A stretch of DNA of 64,000 nucleotides from Cryptomeria japonica (Eukaryota > Streptophyta > Pinopsida > Cupressales > Cupressaceae). Of this stretch, positions 1-11,230 are shown piece by piece (position 1 is the stretch's first letter; each line of letters begins with the position of its first letter). The stretch is taken from NCBI RefSeq assembly GCF_030272615.1, contig NC_081414.1, positions 234,955,233-235,019,232 of the forward strand, given 5' to 3'. The notes below the pieces were generated by a model that had not been told where the DNA came from, did not search any database, and saw nothing but the letters and a program-made list of their open reading frames with translations. The position numbers were made by a program, and so were the translations under genes.

Positions 1-96
1 CATGGAACTTTAAGGTATGCACAACTAAACTCCCTTAAATAACATTCCATCCTAAATGAAGTAATCCACCCATTTGCTCCTCTCAACCATAACCGG

Positions 97-681
97 TTAT
101 CTACATGCTTTCCAAGGTTCTCCAAAATTCGGGTCTTCAACATACAAGGTCTTCAAATCCTCAAAACCTAATACTATCACTCTCATCTCTATCAGCAAAT
201 TCCTTCTCCTACTCAATGCATCAACAACTTTGTTAGATTTCCCACTTCTATGTTTCAACACAAAGGTGTAACTCTGCAAGAACTCTACCCATCTCATATG
301 TCTCTTATTCAACTTACTCTAACTGCTCAAATATTGTAAAGCTTGATGATCTGTATACAACACAAACTCCTTAGGCAGCAAGTAATGTCTCCATTTCTTC
401 AAGGCTTGAATTATTGCATAGAATTTATGATCATATACTGAATATCTCTTCTGGGCATCATTCAATTTCTCACTGAAATATGTTATTTCACTCCCTTCTT
501 GACTCAAAACTGCTCCTATTGTTATTCCACTTGCATCACAATCCACTTGAAATGCCTTATTGAAATCTGGTAAAGCCAACACAGGCTGCTTAGTCACTAT
601 CTGCTTCAACAAATTGAAATTTTTGTTTGTTCCAGTGGTCCACTTGAATTCCTTCCTATCTCCCCTCATGGTCTCAGTCAT
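97..681 (-). pseudogene. RNase H domain of gypsy pol
   Basis: The segment starting at 681 carries the RNase H signature: an FQVDCDASG strand with the first acidic residues, SEKLNDAQKRYSVYDHKFYAI with the helix, and YTDHQAL near 319. A TAG stop at about 316-318 sits where related elements usually have Gln, and the frame continues to 97 through a KHRSGKSNKVVDALSRR connection motif. The domain degrades the RNA of the RNA/cDNA hybrid. It follows RT directly, as usual in this family. Confidence 0.85.
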
Positions 682-717
682 AGGATTACAAACTGAACTG
701 AAATTTTTGATAAACTT

Positions 718-1384
718 TTAGTAAAAACTGGCCAATCCATGAAATGATCTTACCTCTCTAATGCTTTCTGGTGTAGGCCACTCAACAATGACTTTCACTT
801 TCTTCGGGTCCATCTTCAAACCATCCTCAGATATCGCAAAGCCCAAATAGACTAACTCGTCCTTCATGAAAGTGCACTTCTTGATATTGATCAGCAACTT
901 TTCTTCTCTCAAAACACTGCAAAGCTTGTCTTAACTGCAACAAATGTTCCTCTTTTGTTTTATTGAAAATCTGAATGTCATCCAAGTATACAATAACAAA
1001 CTTACCCAAGAATTTCTTCAAAACCTCATTCATCAGCCTCATGAAAGTACTCGGTGCATTAGTTAGTCCAAAAGGCATCACCAACCATTCATATAGTCCT
1101 TCATTGGTCTTAAATGCAGTCTTCCATTCATCACCTTCTCTTATCCTGATCTGATGATATCCACTCTTCAAATCTATCTTTGTAAAGTAATTTGCTCCAC
1201 TCAAATAGTCCATTATGTCATCTATCCTAGGCAAGGGAAACCGGTATTTCATTGTGATCTTGTTTATTGCTCTGGAATCATTCTCCATTCTCCATTCTCC
1301 ATTCTTTTTAGGTGCCAATACTGCTAGTACTGCACAGGGACTCAAAATTTCTCTGATCAAACCTTTCTTCAATAGTTCATGCAC
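718..1384 (-). pseudogene. Reverse transcriptase domain of gypsy pol
   Basis: The segment 1384-827 contains the plant Ty3/gypsy RT blocks in order: [35 protein letters not shown], the [20 protein letters not shown] block, and the catalytic box [13 protein letters not shown] frameshift near 910 moves the C-terminal part, including [17 protein letters not shown], to the segment 912-718. The YLDD box is intact, but the frameshift and flanking stops make this copy non-functional. Confidence 0.9.
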
Positions 1385-1392
1385 TTGTGTAT

Positions 1393-1938
1393 TCAGTTCT
1401 TCATTCTCTGCTGGTGTGCAGCTTTGTTAGGCAAACTAGCTCCGAGAACTAAGTCCATGCAATGACTAATACTTCTAACAGGTGGCAATCCATCAGGTAC
1501 ATTATCTGAAATGATGTCCTCATATTCTATTAGCAAATCTCTTATCTCTATCGAGTGTTCTCCTTCTAGTTCCGATCTCTCAGTCCTCTTAGGAATTAAG
1601 GCAAAACATACATTCTCATGTCTCAGTCCATCTATGAACTTCCTTCCATCTACAAGACAGATTCTGGTATTTGTACAAACTTCATTCTTCAAAGGTTCCT
1701 CCAAAGGCAACAAGGTTTGCTTCATCCCATTGGCCACAATAGTGCATGTATTCTTCCTTCCATCATGTATTGTCCGTCTATCAAATTGCCAAGGTCTTCC
1801 CAACAAAAGATGACAAATGTCCATAGGCATAATATCACATGAAACTTCATCATGATAATTCCCAATTTTCAATTTTACTAAGCACTTTTCACTTACTAAC
1901 AACTTATGTTCATCCTGAATCCATGCTATCAATAACAA
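1393..1938 (-). pseudogene. Aspartic protease and spacer of gypsy pol
   Basis: The segment lies between the zinc knuckle and RT. It contains DIMPMDICHLLLGRPWQFD, the second conserved strand of plant gypsy proteases. The catalytic Asp-Ser/Thr-Gly strand should lie just upstream, near 1940, where the reading frame breaks; the text there reads VVIDSMDSG. The spacer toward RT contains the usual LPPVRSISHCMDLVLGASLP stretch that precedes the RT palm. A one-base shift near 1390 separates it from RT. Confidence 0.75.
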
Positions 1939-2259
1939 CTTTACAACACTTATCGGATACCTTACATCTGGTCTTGAACAGGTTCTTCCTCTGTAAAGGT
2001 TCTTTATCTTCTTTGATATGACACAAAGCTGTCCTCATCATCAACAGTTCTCCATCTTCCAGTTTATTGTTTGATTTGGTGGGGTTCTCTTCCACCACTG
2101 CCGCTCTTCCAGTAGTCGCTGACTTCTTACAGTCAAATGTACGGTGTCCTTCTCCTCCACATTTAAAAAAGGTTCCTCTGAATGTCCTTTTCTCTTGTCT
2201 TCCAGAGTTCTCATTCCGATAACCATCCAGTTCTCTCCTTTGGTAGAAATTTCTATCAT
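1910..2259 (-). pseudogene. Gag C-terminal zinc-knuckle region
   Basis: The minus strand around 2130-2175 reads FKCGGEGHRTFDCKK, a CCHC knuckle with C-X4-H-X4-C retained. The first Cys position is Phe, so the zinc site is incomplete. The segment joins the Arg/Gly-rich end of gag to the protease and is split between two frames (2259-2041 and 2098-1910). In the family this domain packages the element RNA. Confidence 0.65.
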
Positions 2260-2305
2260 CCTTCTGGTATGAACTACCTTATTTACTTACTTCCTTGTCC
2301 TTGTT

Positions 2306-3157
2306 CTAATCCATACTGGTTCCTCTTCCTCCTGTGTATCCTCTTCCTCCTTGAAATCTTCCTCTGGTAAACCTTCCACCTCTACCTCTTTGTCTTTGTT
2401 GATGCCTTTTATTCAAATTCTCTTCAGCCTTTATTGCATACTGATAAGCCTCTTCAACACTCTCTAACTTTATCATACTAAGTTCATCTTGTATAGACAT
2501 CCGCAATCCATTCAAATATCTTGCAATTTGTTCAATTTCATCATCAACATGTCCAGATCTAATGTTCAACTTGTAAAATGTTTCGGTGTACTCCTTCACA
2601 CTAGATTCCTTTTGTCTCAGATTTTGCAACTTCCGGAATAGATCTACTTGATAATTTGTCGGGAAAAACTTTGATTTTAACTTAGCAATCATCCTATCCC
2701 ATGTCTTAATCTTTTCTTTACCTCTTCTCTGCCTATCAACTTGCAAGTGCTCCCACCAAAGAGATGCATGACCCTTCAACCAGGTACATGCATACTTCAC
2801 CTTCCTCTCATCTGCAGTGTTTTCAAAGTCAAAATATTTCTCCATCTCCGCGATCGAATCCAACAATTCATCTGAATCTAACTTCCCATCCTATTCCGAT
2901 GGGGTAAAATGAGGTTTAGTGTTCACCCTACTCAAAACCCTTTAAAACCTTTCCTCCTCTGGATCAACTACCGGTAGGTTTACTTGTTCTATCGGGGCTT
3001 CTTCTCCTTCACCCTCGCTCACATCCTCAACATGTTGGCCTCTTCTCTGGGCTGTCTCCGTGGCTTCTAACCAGGTTGTTATTCCTCACAACATCTCCAT
3101 TACAACAGGGTCTATATTCCCACGCGCTCCACCATTCGTAGTTCCTCTTCGCGCCAT
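2306..3157 (-). pseudogene. Gag capsid-like domain
   Basis: The chosen start is the ATG read at 3157-3155 (MARRGTTNGG), about 95 nt downstream of the PBS. The frame stays open to 2306 apart from a few stops, including TGA near 3091 and stops near 2943 and 2895. The core at 2866-2310 carries plant gag motifs: ACTWLKGHASLWWEHL, RMIAKLKSKFFPTNYQVDLFRKL and VKEYTETFYKL. It ends in an RGRGG-rich tail leading to the zinc knuckle. Capsid forms the virus-like particle. Confidence 0.85.
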
Positions 3158-3251
3158 CAATTCATGCTAGTCCTCTACAATTGCAGGTCGGATCCGCAAT
3201 CCGCCACCCTACAACAAAATTCAGGACACGCAATCCTCCAGAACAAACTTC

Positions 3252-3263
3252 GCTCTGATACCA
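3252..3263 (-). other. Primer-binding site, initiator tRNA-Met type
   Basis: The minus strand reads TGGTATCAGAGC, complementary to the 3' end of plant initiator tRNA-Met. It lies two bases from the presumed LTR edge at 3266. It marks where minus-strand cDNA synthesis would start. Confidence 0.9.
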
Positions 3264-3265
3264 CT

Positions 3266-3549
3266 TGAAGCAGTCACCGACGAGGAGGGATCTCGAAGAG
3301 ATCGGTCCAAACTAGTCAACAAGAGTTAGCACAACAGAAACACACGTATATGATGGAGGTAAATGCAGAACAAATTGTTTTATTGCATGAAAGCCAAATA
3401 CATCCAACTGGCAACAACCAGGTTACAACATACCGGCACACAAGCCTGGTAGAAGAGGTCTCATAGGGACCTTGAGTCGAAAGATCTATCTGATACTTTT
3501 TATCTTCAAATTGATTTTATGATTGATTGATTGATTACAAAGCATGATT

Positions 3550-3626
<77 letters not shown>

Positions 3627-4061
3627 TCCAAAGGATCAAGTCGGCCCAAAAGGATCAAAACCCAAATGAATGAAGTTGACCTCTAGAAAATCCCAAAGGA
3701 TGAAACGTAGAAGGTCGGCCACACGTTAAGAAACATCAAGATCAACGTCTAAGGCTCCGCAAGCATTGGAATGGGTTCTAGTAGATCACCAGAGTAGGTC
3801 TCAGGCAATCAGTAACCATGGAACAATCCGGTAACAAGAAACTGTCAAGGAAAACTGGTGGCGATATCTTGCCAGAAAGTGATCCAAATGAGATGCAGTT
3901 AGAAAGCAAGCAGGGTGATCAAGTCTTCAAGAAGAATCCAACTCCACAGGAAACCGGTATACCAAAACCGGGTTACACAGAAAGGAAAAGTGAAACTGCA
4001 AATAGAAAATAAAATGTTTTTGATTGATGCAAGATTGCTATGAACCAAGGATTCTCCTGCA
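3266..4061 (-). repeat. 5' LTR of the gypsy element (outer edge approximate)
   Basis: The inner edge is fixed by the PBS, with TG at 3266-3267 on the plus strand. The outer edge near 4061 (a CA followed by CT-rich sequence) is a guess because the partner LTR is outside the window. The LTR contains a long TA microsatellite at 3554-3624. Confidence 0.55.
3554..3624. repeat. (TA)n microsatellite
   Basis: About 35 uninterrupted TA units lie inside the gypsy LTR. Confidence 0.97.
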
Positions 4062-4065
4062 TCAC

Positions 4066-4290
4066 TCTCAATCTCTCATTACCCCCTCTCTCTCTCTCAC
4101 ACACACACATTACCCCCTCTCTCTCCCTCTCTCTCTCACACACATATTACCCCTCTCTCACACACATGTTACCCTCTCTCTCTTTCATTACCCTCTCTCT
4201 ATCATTACTTAGTCTCTATCTCTCATTATCTATTCTCTCTCTAACTCATTGTATCTCAAATTACCTACTCTCCCCTCTCTCTCTCTCTAT
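4066..4290. repeat. CT/CA-rich simple repeat
   Basis: Alternating runs of CTCTCT, CACACA and TTACCC make an imperfect low-complexity tract on the plus strand. A further short CT run occurs near 4600. The open frames through it (Ser/Leu/His/Thr repeats) are artefacts. Confidence 0.9.
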
Positions 4291-5069
4291 TTTAATCATG
4301 CGTAGAAGTTTGAATGTTTAAATTTATATTTCTAAATGTTGTATTTAATTATAAGTTTCTTTTGTAAAAGTTAGATGTTTAATTTATATTTAAATTGAAC
4401 TTTAAATTGATCATGTGTTGAAATGTTACATTCTATATGTTTCCAATGTTATGCATAAATATTAAACACGTATAGTTAGAAGTTAAAATGATATCCTAGG
4501 ACACCTTAGTATAACCTACAACCTTTTAAGATACCTAGGACCCCTTAAGATACCTAAGTACCCCTTAGTAGGACCTTTAATACCATAAGATTCCTTACCT
4601 TCTCTCTCTCTCTCTCATGATTATTTTTATGATTTTGCTGGAACTTATACTAATGCATCTTTAGATGTTAAATCAAATTCACGTTCCTTATATAATATTG
4701 ATATATCTTAAACTCAAATTAATTTATCAAATTCATGTTCCTTATGTTAAATCAAATTCATGTTCCATATTAAAAATGATTTATATAATGATTATTAAAA
4801 AATGATATATATTAAGAAAAATGGGTAAAAAAGTATTGTTTGAGTTGCATGGACATTATGAAGTTTTATTTTGTAGAATATTTCTTAAATGATGCTTATT
4901 ATTAAAATAAACCCACCTTTTAACAATATAGATCTATGTGAGTTTCCTTTTTTTATATTTAAGTTGGTAAATTGTAGTTAATTATAAGTTTTTTTGGAAG
5001 GTGAAATGTAAATTAAATAGTAATTGTAAATTTTCATGTTTGTATATATATGCAGATTATTTTCACAAC
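4291..5069. other. AT-rich non-coding stretch before the split gene
   Basis: No coding signal. At 4490-4600 there are several short CCTAGGAC and CCTTAGTA-like repeats. The stretch ends with TATATATGCAG at about 5045-5055, a plausible 3' splice site placed just before the ATG at 5070. This suggests an upstream untranslated exon that I cannot locate. Confidence 0.5.
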
Positions 5070-6054
5070 ATGGATGAGTTTGAGATAGATGAGCTATTAG
5101 GTCTAGCACCACCTCCACCCCCTCCAACTCCACCTCCACCTCCACCTCCACTCGATCAATTGAGGAAGAGCATTAGGAGGAATATTGATTTTTTGATTAG
5201 GGATATCCACACCATTAGACGCAAGCCTCATCCTCCTCCACAACTGTTACGCTTTGCAGATAGTATGCAAGGGATTGTTTAGTTTGTACAAGCTTTAGAT
5301 AGTGAGTTGGATAGCTATCGTAGTTGGAGGGAGGGATTGCATGATTTTTACGTTGATGGCCTATATCATATAAACAAGTCAATGAATTGAAAATAACAAA
5401 AATAGATTTGAAACAATATTTTGTGAACCCTAAGACGGGTGAAGAGATAGATTTGAAGAAGCCACAAATCTCTATTCGATGGTGTAGGCACTCTGGCATA
5501 GCTAGACACCTTTCAGAGCAGTGGTGGATGGTCTTTGACTATCCACCACACTCCAATCATGAGGTCCCCATGTATTTTTTGAAAAAATTGTGTACTGAAT
5601 TTGAATTGGGTAAAAAACCCAATTACTTTGACATTAGATCATTTTAGGGGGTCGGGAGAGGCATGCCCCAGGATAGTTCGGGGGCCAAATTGAGGGATAG
5701 AGTTATAAACTGTGTGCGCAATGATCCCTTGGTTCCTCTTCTTGCACCGGTTGTTCCAACACCTGCCCATCATCAAGCAATGGATTCTGCTCTTGGTTCA
5801 TTGAGTGCCCTGTCGAGCAATTTGGTATAGCAGTTGCGCGAGGTGAGGGCTGCCCCCAGCTTAGCACATGTTTGCACGAGCTACGAAAATGTATGTACGG
5901 GTCCACAGAGTGAGGTTTTCCTTGGAGGAGATGTTGATTTTGATGATGCTATGTTGCCCATGGTGGTTATGACGATATCAAGGAGGCTGCACATGATGAT
6001 GTCGTCTCTCCATATGTTGATCTCTTGTGCGCAAACGATGATCAACCTGCAAAG
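5070..6054 (+). pseudogene. Unknown protein, 5' part of a gene split by the LINE
   Basis: I do not recognise the family. The start is ATG 5070 (MDEFEIDELLGL). A proline-rich stretch follows (about residues 13-28, runs of P broken by single T and L), then a basic helix-like part. After a frameshift near 5380 comes a well-formed stretch with IRWCRHSGIARHLSEQWWMV and KKLCTEFELGKKP. TAG codons at about 5646 and 5829 and another frameshift near 5960 break it. The acidic end (YDDIKEAAHDD) finishes in phase 0 at AAG followed by GTACAA, a good donor at 6055. I infer that the gene continues at 31197 beyond the LINE. Confidence 0.55.
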
Positions 6055-6510
6055 GTACAAATTTATTTATATAATTTGCAGTGCAATATTTTTTTTTAAA
6101 TTATTTTTTGATAAAAGTGGAATATTCCACTAAATTCTTATTAATATTTTTTATTTTTTACACAGGATTCAAAGAGCATACCAGAGGAAAGAACCTTGGG
6201 AAGAAAACCTCTAGTCATAGCTCATAAAATAAACCTATAGTATCTAACATATCAATTTATACATCCCGCCACATACAAAATGCGGCCACAACACATATAA
6301 GATTGGTTTTACATAGAGCCCATATGGCAATTAGCAAACCCATCGGATAATTCTCAAAAAGTAGACTCCACAACTGTTATCTGTGGAAGAAGACAGAAGG
6401 TTTCAAATCCCTGTGCCAAATCCCATGAGCCAAAAACCTTTCCTTTATCTTTTGCTCTGTAATTCCTTTACTTTTCTCCAAAGCCAAGTGTCTTTATCAC
6501 AGCTTTCATT

Positions 6511-6568
6511 TAAGGATTCATAAACCATGAACTAGTGCTTTCCAATGGAGGAGAAGAAGGGGGGTATC
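6511..6568. repeat. 58-bp direct duplication, left copy
   Basis: It starts TAAGGATTCATAAACC and ends GGGGTATC, directly abutting the TG end of copia B at 6569. It matches 21823-21881 except for one T/C substitution and one G in a run. In the minus frame it encodes the C terminus of the LINE third ORF, with the native TAA stop read at 6512-6510. Confidence 0.9.
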
Positions 6569-7554
6569 TGATGAATAATGATGAACATTAAATACCCAAT
6601 AGATACTAAGAGGGGGGGTGAATCAGTATAGACAAAAAATTCCTTAAACAACTTAAACTGCGAGGACTGCACTAACTAGCAAATAGTATCACCGATCTAA
6701 ATCAAGGCACTACTGGTAACACATGGTATGACTGTAAAAGACATAAACCGGTTCATCTAGATCATCTTTAGACCTAAAATCTCATCTCAACTTCACCCAT
6801 ATGCTTAAGCAAGTAAAACATTAGAAATACAATGACCATTGGATCAGCTTGCATTACTGCTTAACAGAAAATACTAAAACATCACATGAAAAAATATCAC
6901 ACATAACACACCGATTTTTCACGTGGAAACCCAATGGGGTCAAACCATAGTGGGGATGAATACCCACAAGTTGTTCTTGAACTCTTCTGAAGTTCGTTTG
7001 GTTAGGATCCTAGTCCGGTTAAAGACTTTACAATAGGTTTTGCTAGGAACAGATCCTGCTAGGGATCACACGGTTAAGAGATGGCTAAATACCCAGTTAG
7101 AGGTTAAAACCCTGTTAAAGGTTACCTTGTCAGAGGATTTAAAGAACTCAATGATTTTGAGTCACCCTGTTAAAGGATTTACAAAAATCCTGTTAAAACT
7201 ACCCGGTAAAGGGATTTTCCAACTGCTGAAATGGTTAGAAGTCAATAGGTAATACACTGATCTAATAACAGAACTCAATGCCAAGGAAGATCCACTTCAG
7301 TTCCTATACATCTGCAATCACACTCTACATATCTCTACTCACTGCTCCAGTCTGGCAGGAATCACTTCACACACATTCATTTGCCAACAACTTCAAATGA
7401 AAATCATCATCGACCTTATAGACAAAAATTAGGTCGGTAACCAAAAACCTAAAACCCTAAGCATCTAGGTTAATAATACAGTAAGTCCAATCCTGACTGT
7501 CCAAACACATTTCATAGAGTAAAGCCATCTTGAACAAATCTCAAGACATTCTCC
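6569..7554 (-). repeat. Copia B 3' LTR, first segment
   Basis: It starts TGATGAATAATGATG and continues to the copia A insertion point at 7555. From 6707 on it aligns closely with 18914-19760. The last five bases (TCTCC) are the left target duplication of copia A. The rest of the LTR is at 14453-14932, for about 1.46 kb in all. Open frames that read through both copies are LTR sequence, not genes. Confidence 0.88.
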
Positions 7555-7924
7555 TGTTAGAGTAATTGGGTATTTACTTGATTAATTAAACAATATTTTT
7601 TTAATTATTTAAGTTCCCTATTATCTTTTTACACTTAAGCTAACATTAGGTGCATAATAATTAATACTTTTATTAATTATTATGTGCAAACCTAGGGTTT
7701 TCCCTTTTAGGGTTTCTTGACCTATTAAAGGTCAATTTTCATTTATTTGATTCATTATGTCATTACACATTTTGGTGAATATAGAGCTCTCCTCTTTTGA
7801 GCATATTTTTCTTGTGTTTTGTTCTGCAGATTGTTATTGTTTTGATTGCTTCTCCTTGTAACAGATTGTTTAGCTTGCAGAAGATCTTTAGGCTCCTGTG
7901 GTGTTGTGTTTATCAACTCCAACA
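7555..7924 (+). repeat. Copia A outer 5' LTR (370 bp)
   Basis: It begins TGTTAGAGTAATTGGG and ends TCAACTCCAACA. The start is fixed by the TCTCC target duplication and the end by the adjoining PBS. Confidence 0.95.
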
Positions 7925-7936
7925 TGGTATCAGAGC
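7925..7936 (+). other. Primer-binding site of the outer LTR
   Basis: TGGTATCAGAGC, complementary to initiator tRNA-Met, immediately after the LTR with no spacer. Confidence 0.92.
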
Positions 7937-8872
7937 TTTCCAACACCTATTCATTTTCAAAAAACGAAGTCTGTTTACACAAGCTAGAGCCTCGAAAGTG
8001 TAGAAAAGAAGCCCAACTTTGACTAAAAAAAATTATAGTCAAATAGCAAATGCGAGAAAAAAATCCAACTCCACGACATCCAGCTTAGAACCATTTTTCC
8101 GATGCCTATTCGTTTTCAAAAATCCGACCCCAGATGTGCAAGATAGAGCCAAAAAACCAACCTCCTCTCAAAAAAGACTAGAGAGAGGAGGAGGTGGCCG
8201 AAGGGTGGCAGTGGTGGTGGCGGGCCGGGCGGAGGTGGTGCTCGGGCCGGGCGAAGGTGGTGCGCTTGGCGGAGCGGCAGTCGTGGGAGGAGCGGCGGCA
8301 GCAGCGTTAGTGGGGGCCAGAGGGGGTTGTCGATGGGGGCTGGAGGGGGCTGCCTGCAGGGGTCAGGGGCCGACGAGGGCCAGACTGACAAGTCCGGCAG
8401 GCCATACGGCAGTCGGACTGTCAGGTCTTGTACTGTGCGGTTACACCCAAAAAAACTTTTTTTAACAAAAAAACCTTGATTTTGTGTTTTTTGTAATACC
8501 TTTTTTTTATTTTTTGAAAAAAAAAAATTGATTTTTTTTTCAAAAAAGAAAAAATCCGGCTTGCATGCTGTAAAAAGGCAAAAAAATTGAAAATTTTTAT
8601 TCTCGATTTGCGTGTCAGAGTCGTACGACCTGGTTGTGAGAAAAAAATCGCCTAGATGCTTAGGAGTAAAAAATAGACAAATTTTATATGACTATAGGGG
8701 TTTCTGGGCCTTCTAAGCACAATGGTGAGGTCCGTTTAGGTCCAAAGTGCTTAGAAAAAAAGGCCTAACCCTAAGAACACAAAAAAATTTGTCTGAAACC
8801 CCAGATCCGCTTCCAATGAAAAAATTCTCAAAAATAGGAACAGATGGTTGTAGATCTGAGCTCTGATATTAT
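7937..8872 (+). other. Leader-like region with GC-rich island and inverted PBS remnant
   Basis: The first 215 nt match the leader after the inner PBS (9484-9680). Then 8180-8440 is a G/C-rich island (GGCGGAGG and GGGCCGGGC motifs) very unlike its AT-rich surroundings. At 8860-8869 the sequence GCTCTGATAT is the reverse complement of most of the PBS, just before the truncated LTR. The 149-codon Gly/Ala frame here looks like composition, not a gene. Confidence 0.7.
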
Positions 8873-9101
8873 TTGCAAACCTAGAGTTTTCCCTTTTAGG
8901 GTTTCTTGACCTATTAAAGGTCAATTTTCATTTCTATGTCATTACACATTTTGGTGAATATAGAGCTCTCCTCTTTTGAGCATATTTTTCATGTGTTTTG
9001 TTCTGCAGATTGTTATTGCTTTCATTGTTTCTCCTTGTGACAGATTGTTTAGCTTATAGAAGATCTTTAGGCTCTTGTGGTGTTGTGTTTCTCAACTCCA
9101 A
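8873..9101 (+). repeat. Partial LTR of copia A (lacks first about 129 bp)
   Basis: It aligns with 7684-7922 of the outer LTR, from TTGCAAACCTAG to CAACTCCAA. It joins the next LTR directly, with no PBS between them. Confidence 0.9.
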
Positions 9102-9471
9102 TAGTTAGAGTAAATGGATATTTACTTGATTAATTAAACAATATTTTTTCAATTCTTTAAGTTCCCTATTATCTTTTTACACTTAAGCTAACATTAGGTG
9201 TATAATAATTAATACTTTTATTAATTATTATGTGCAAACCTAGGGTTTTCCCTTTTAGGGTTTCTTGACCTATTAAAGGTCAATTTTCATTTCTTTGATT
9301 CATTATGTCATTACACATTTTGGTGAATATAGAGCTCTCCTCTTTTGAGCATATTTTTCCTGTGTTTTGTTCGTAGATTGTTATTGCTTTCATTGCTTCT
9401 CCTTGTGACAGATTGTTTAGCTTGCAGAAGATCTTTAGGCTCCTGTGGTGTTGTATTTATCAACTCCAACA
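9102..9471 (+). repeat. Copia A inner 5' LTR (370 bp)
   Basis: It begins TAGTTAGAGTAAATGG (one base more than TGTTAGAG) and ends CAACTCCAACA before the second PBS. This is the LTR adjacent to the gag leader. Confidence 0.93.
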
Positions 9472-9483
9472 TGGTATCAGAGC
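9472..9483 (+). other. Primer-binding site of the inner LTR
   Basis: TGGTATCAGAGC follows the inner LTR directly. This is the PBS expected to serve the gag-pol unit at 9833. Confidence 0.93.
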
Positions 9484-9832
9484 TTTCCAATGCCTATTCA
9501 TTTTCGAAAAACGGAGTCTGTTTGCACTAGCTAGGGCCCCGAAAGTGCAGAAAAGAAGCCCGACTTTGACTGGAAAAAAGTATAGTCAAATAGAAGATGC
9601 GAGAAAAAAATCCAACTCCATGATGTCTGGCTTGGAACTAGCTTTCCGACACCTATTCGTTTTCAAAAATCCGACCCCAGGTGTTTTTTTCTCACTTTCT
9701 GTCATTTATATCAGAAATCAAGAACACCTAAACTCTCAAAACAAACAACCCATTCTGCATCTTCTGTCTATTCTGAAAGATCACATAATAAAAAAAACCA
9801 ACAAGCAAGTGTAGTGCAGAGTTCTTGTTCTC

Positions 9833-11230
9833 ATGGCAGATCCTTCAGTTGAGTTGTTGACTTCACACAATTATCACACCTGGAAGCCTCGCATCACGAG
9901 GCTTCTCAGGGCATGGGGGTTGTGGTCTTGTTTAGATGAGGTTCAGCCTGTCCTGCAGTGTCCTTATGAGCTTCTTCAGCATAGGAACAAGATGGATGAG
10001 GCCATGGGTTTTCTCTCTTTGCATGTCTCAGACAGTCTTTTGTTTCACCTTGATGAGTTGCTCACTCCTCGTGCTATGTGGTTGAAGTTTGATTCTCTTT
10101 TTGGGAGGGTTAATGAGATTCAAGCATTACAGATTGAGGCAGAGTTGGTTTCTTTGTCACCTGATTCCTTTCCCACTATAGAGGATTTTTTGAACAAGTT
10201 CAAGACTACTAGATCTGTTCTTCAGGGATGTGGCAAGATCAAGACAGACACAGAGTGCATTCATTTGATTTTTTCGAAGCTTCAGGGTCACTTTCAGTTT
10301 TTTGCCTCTGCTTTCTACTCCACCATGGATGGCTTGGGTGCTCGTTTCACAATGCCTACCTTTGATGTCTTTTGTGAACGTTTGTCTCATGAGCAGTCTC
10401 ATCTTTCTCAGCTGGATAAGCTCTCAGGCTCCAAGAATAAAGCATTGCTTTGTAAGTCCTCTAAGGAGAAGGAGAAACAAAAGCGGAAACCAAAGCCTAA
10501 GAAGAATTCTGCAGGCAGTGAGTCTTCCTCCAAGACACCTCCTAAGTCTAATTCTAAACCTCCATTTCCTCCAAAACAAGGGAAATCTTCACAGTCTGGT
10601 GATTCTTCCTCCAAGATTAAGAAGAAATCAGAAGACACTTGCACTTTTTGTGGCAAGGAAGGACATCCCATTTCCAGGTGTTGGAAACGTTTAGAGGCTT
10701 TAGAGGAAGCCATGCAGCAGCATCACATCTCCTCACCTCAGGCATCTTCTCCTTCCATGGGGAAAGGTCATGCTCTCACTGCTCGAGCTTCGACTTATGG
10801 GTCCACATGGATTCTAGATTATGGTGCTTCTCACCATATGAATCACACTCAGCAGTTGGTTACTTCTCTTGCCTCTTGTGGTATTTCACAGATTGCAGTG
10901 GGTGACTCAGTTCAGCTTTCAGTCTTGGGTTCAGGTTCTGTCTCTTTGGATGGGGGTACTCTGCAGGATGTTCTGGTTGTCTCTGACATCTCGATGAACC
11001 TCCTATCCATTTATCAGATTTGCCACTTTGGCTCTAGTAAGACGGTTGAGTTCTCACCACATGACGTGGTTATTCAGGACCTTCATGACCTTGATTTGGT
11101 TGTGGCTACTGGTAGTGTGGATATTGCATCTCATCTCTACAGATTTGATGAATTTGAGCCCTCTTCGGGTACAGGTTTATCTTTTATAGCACATGCAGAT
11201 TCAGTGAGTCATCTTTGGCATGAGCGCTAG
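9833..11230 (+). pseudogene. Copia A gag, zinc knuckle and protease
   Basis: The start is ATG 9833 (MADPSVELLTSHNYHTWK), the usual plant copia gag opening. The gag part has the WLKFDSLFGRVNEIQALQ and TIEDFLNKFKTTRS helices. A Lys/Ser/Pro-rich linker leads to a complete CCHC knuckle, CTFCGKEGHPISRCWK (C-X2-C-X4-H-X4-C, near residue 270). The protease strand reads WILDYGASHHM, where copia proteases have D-S-G-A, so the residue after the catalytic Asp is changed. The GAG pre-integrase histidine motif ends at TAG 11228. Confidence 0.92.

Larger units (their letters stand above)
1..4061 (-). mobile_element. Ty3/gypsy retrotransposon, chromovirus-like, truncated at window edge
   Basis: Read on the minus strand, the order is LTR, PBS, gag, zinc knuckle, protease, reverse transcriptase, RNase H. 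This is the Ty3/gypsy order. Integrase and the 3' LTR would lie left of position 1 and are not in the window. The RT resembles plant Reina/CRM-type chromoviruses, but the diagnostic chromodomain is off the edge, so the lineage is inferred. The coding frame is broken by stops and frameshifts, so this is a dead copy. Confidence 0.85.

Noticed and set aside
4024-4321. Ser/Leu/His/Thr-rich frames
   Set aside because: Translation of CT/CA simple repeats.
7040-7252. Open frame similar to one at 19130-19459
   Set aside because: The similarity is due to both being parts of the copia B LTRs; no coding motif.
8019-8465. 149-codon Gly/Ala/Val-rich open frame
   Set aside because: It lies in a GC-rich leader between LTR copies, the opposite strand is equally open, and the amino-acid content simply reflects G-rich DNA.
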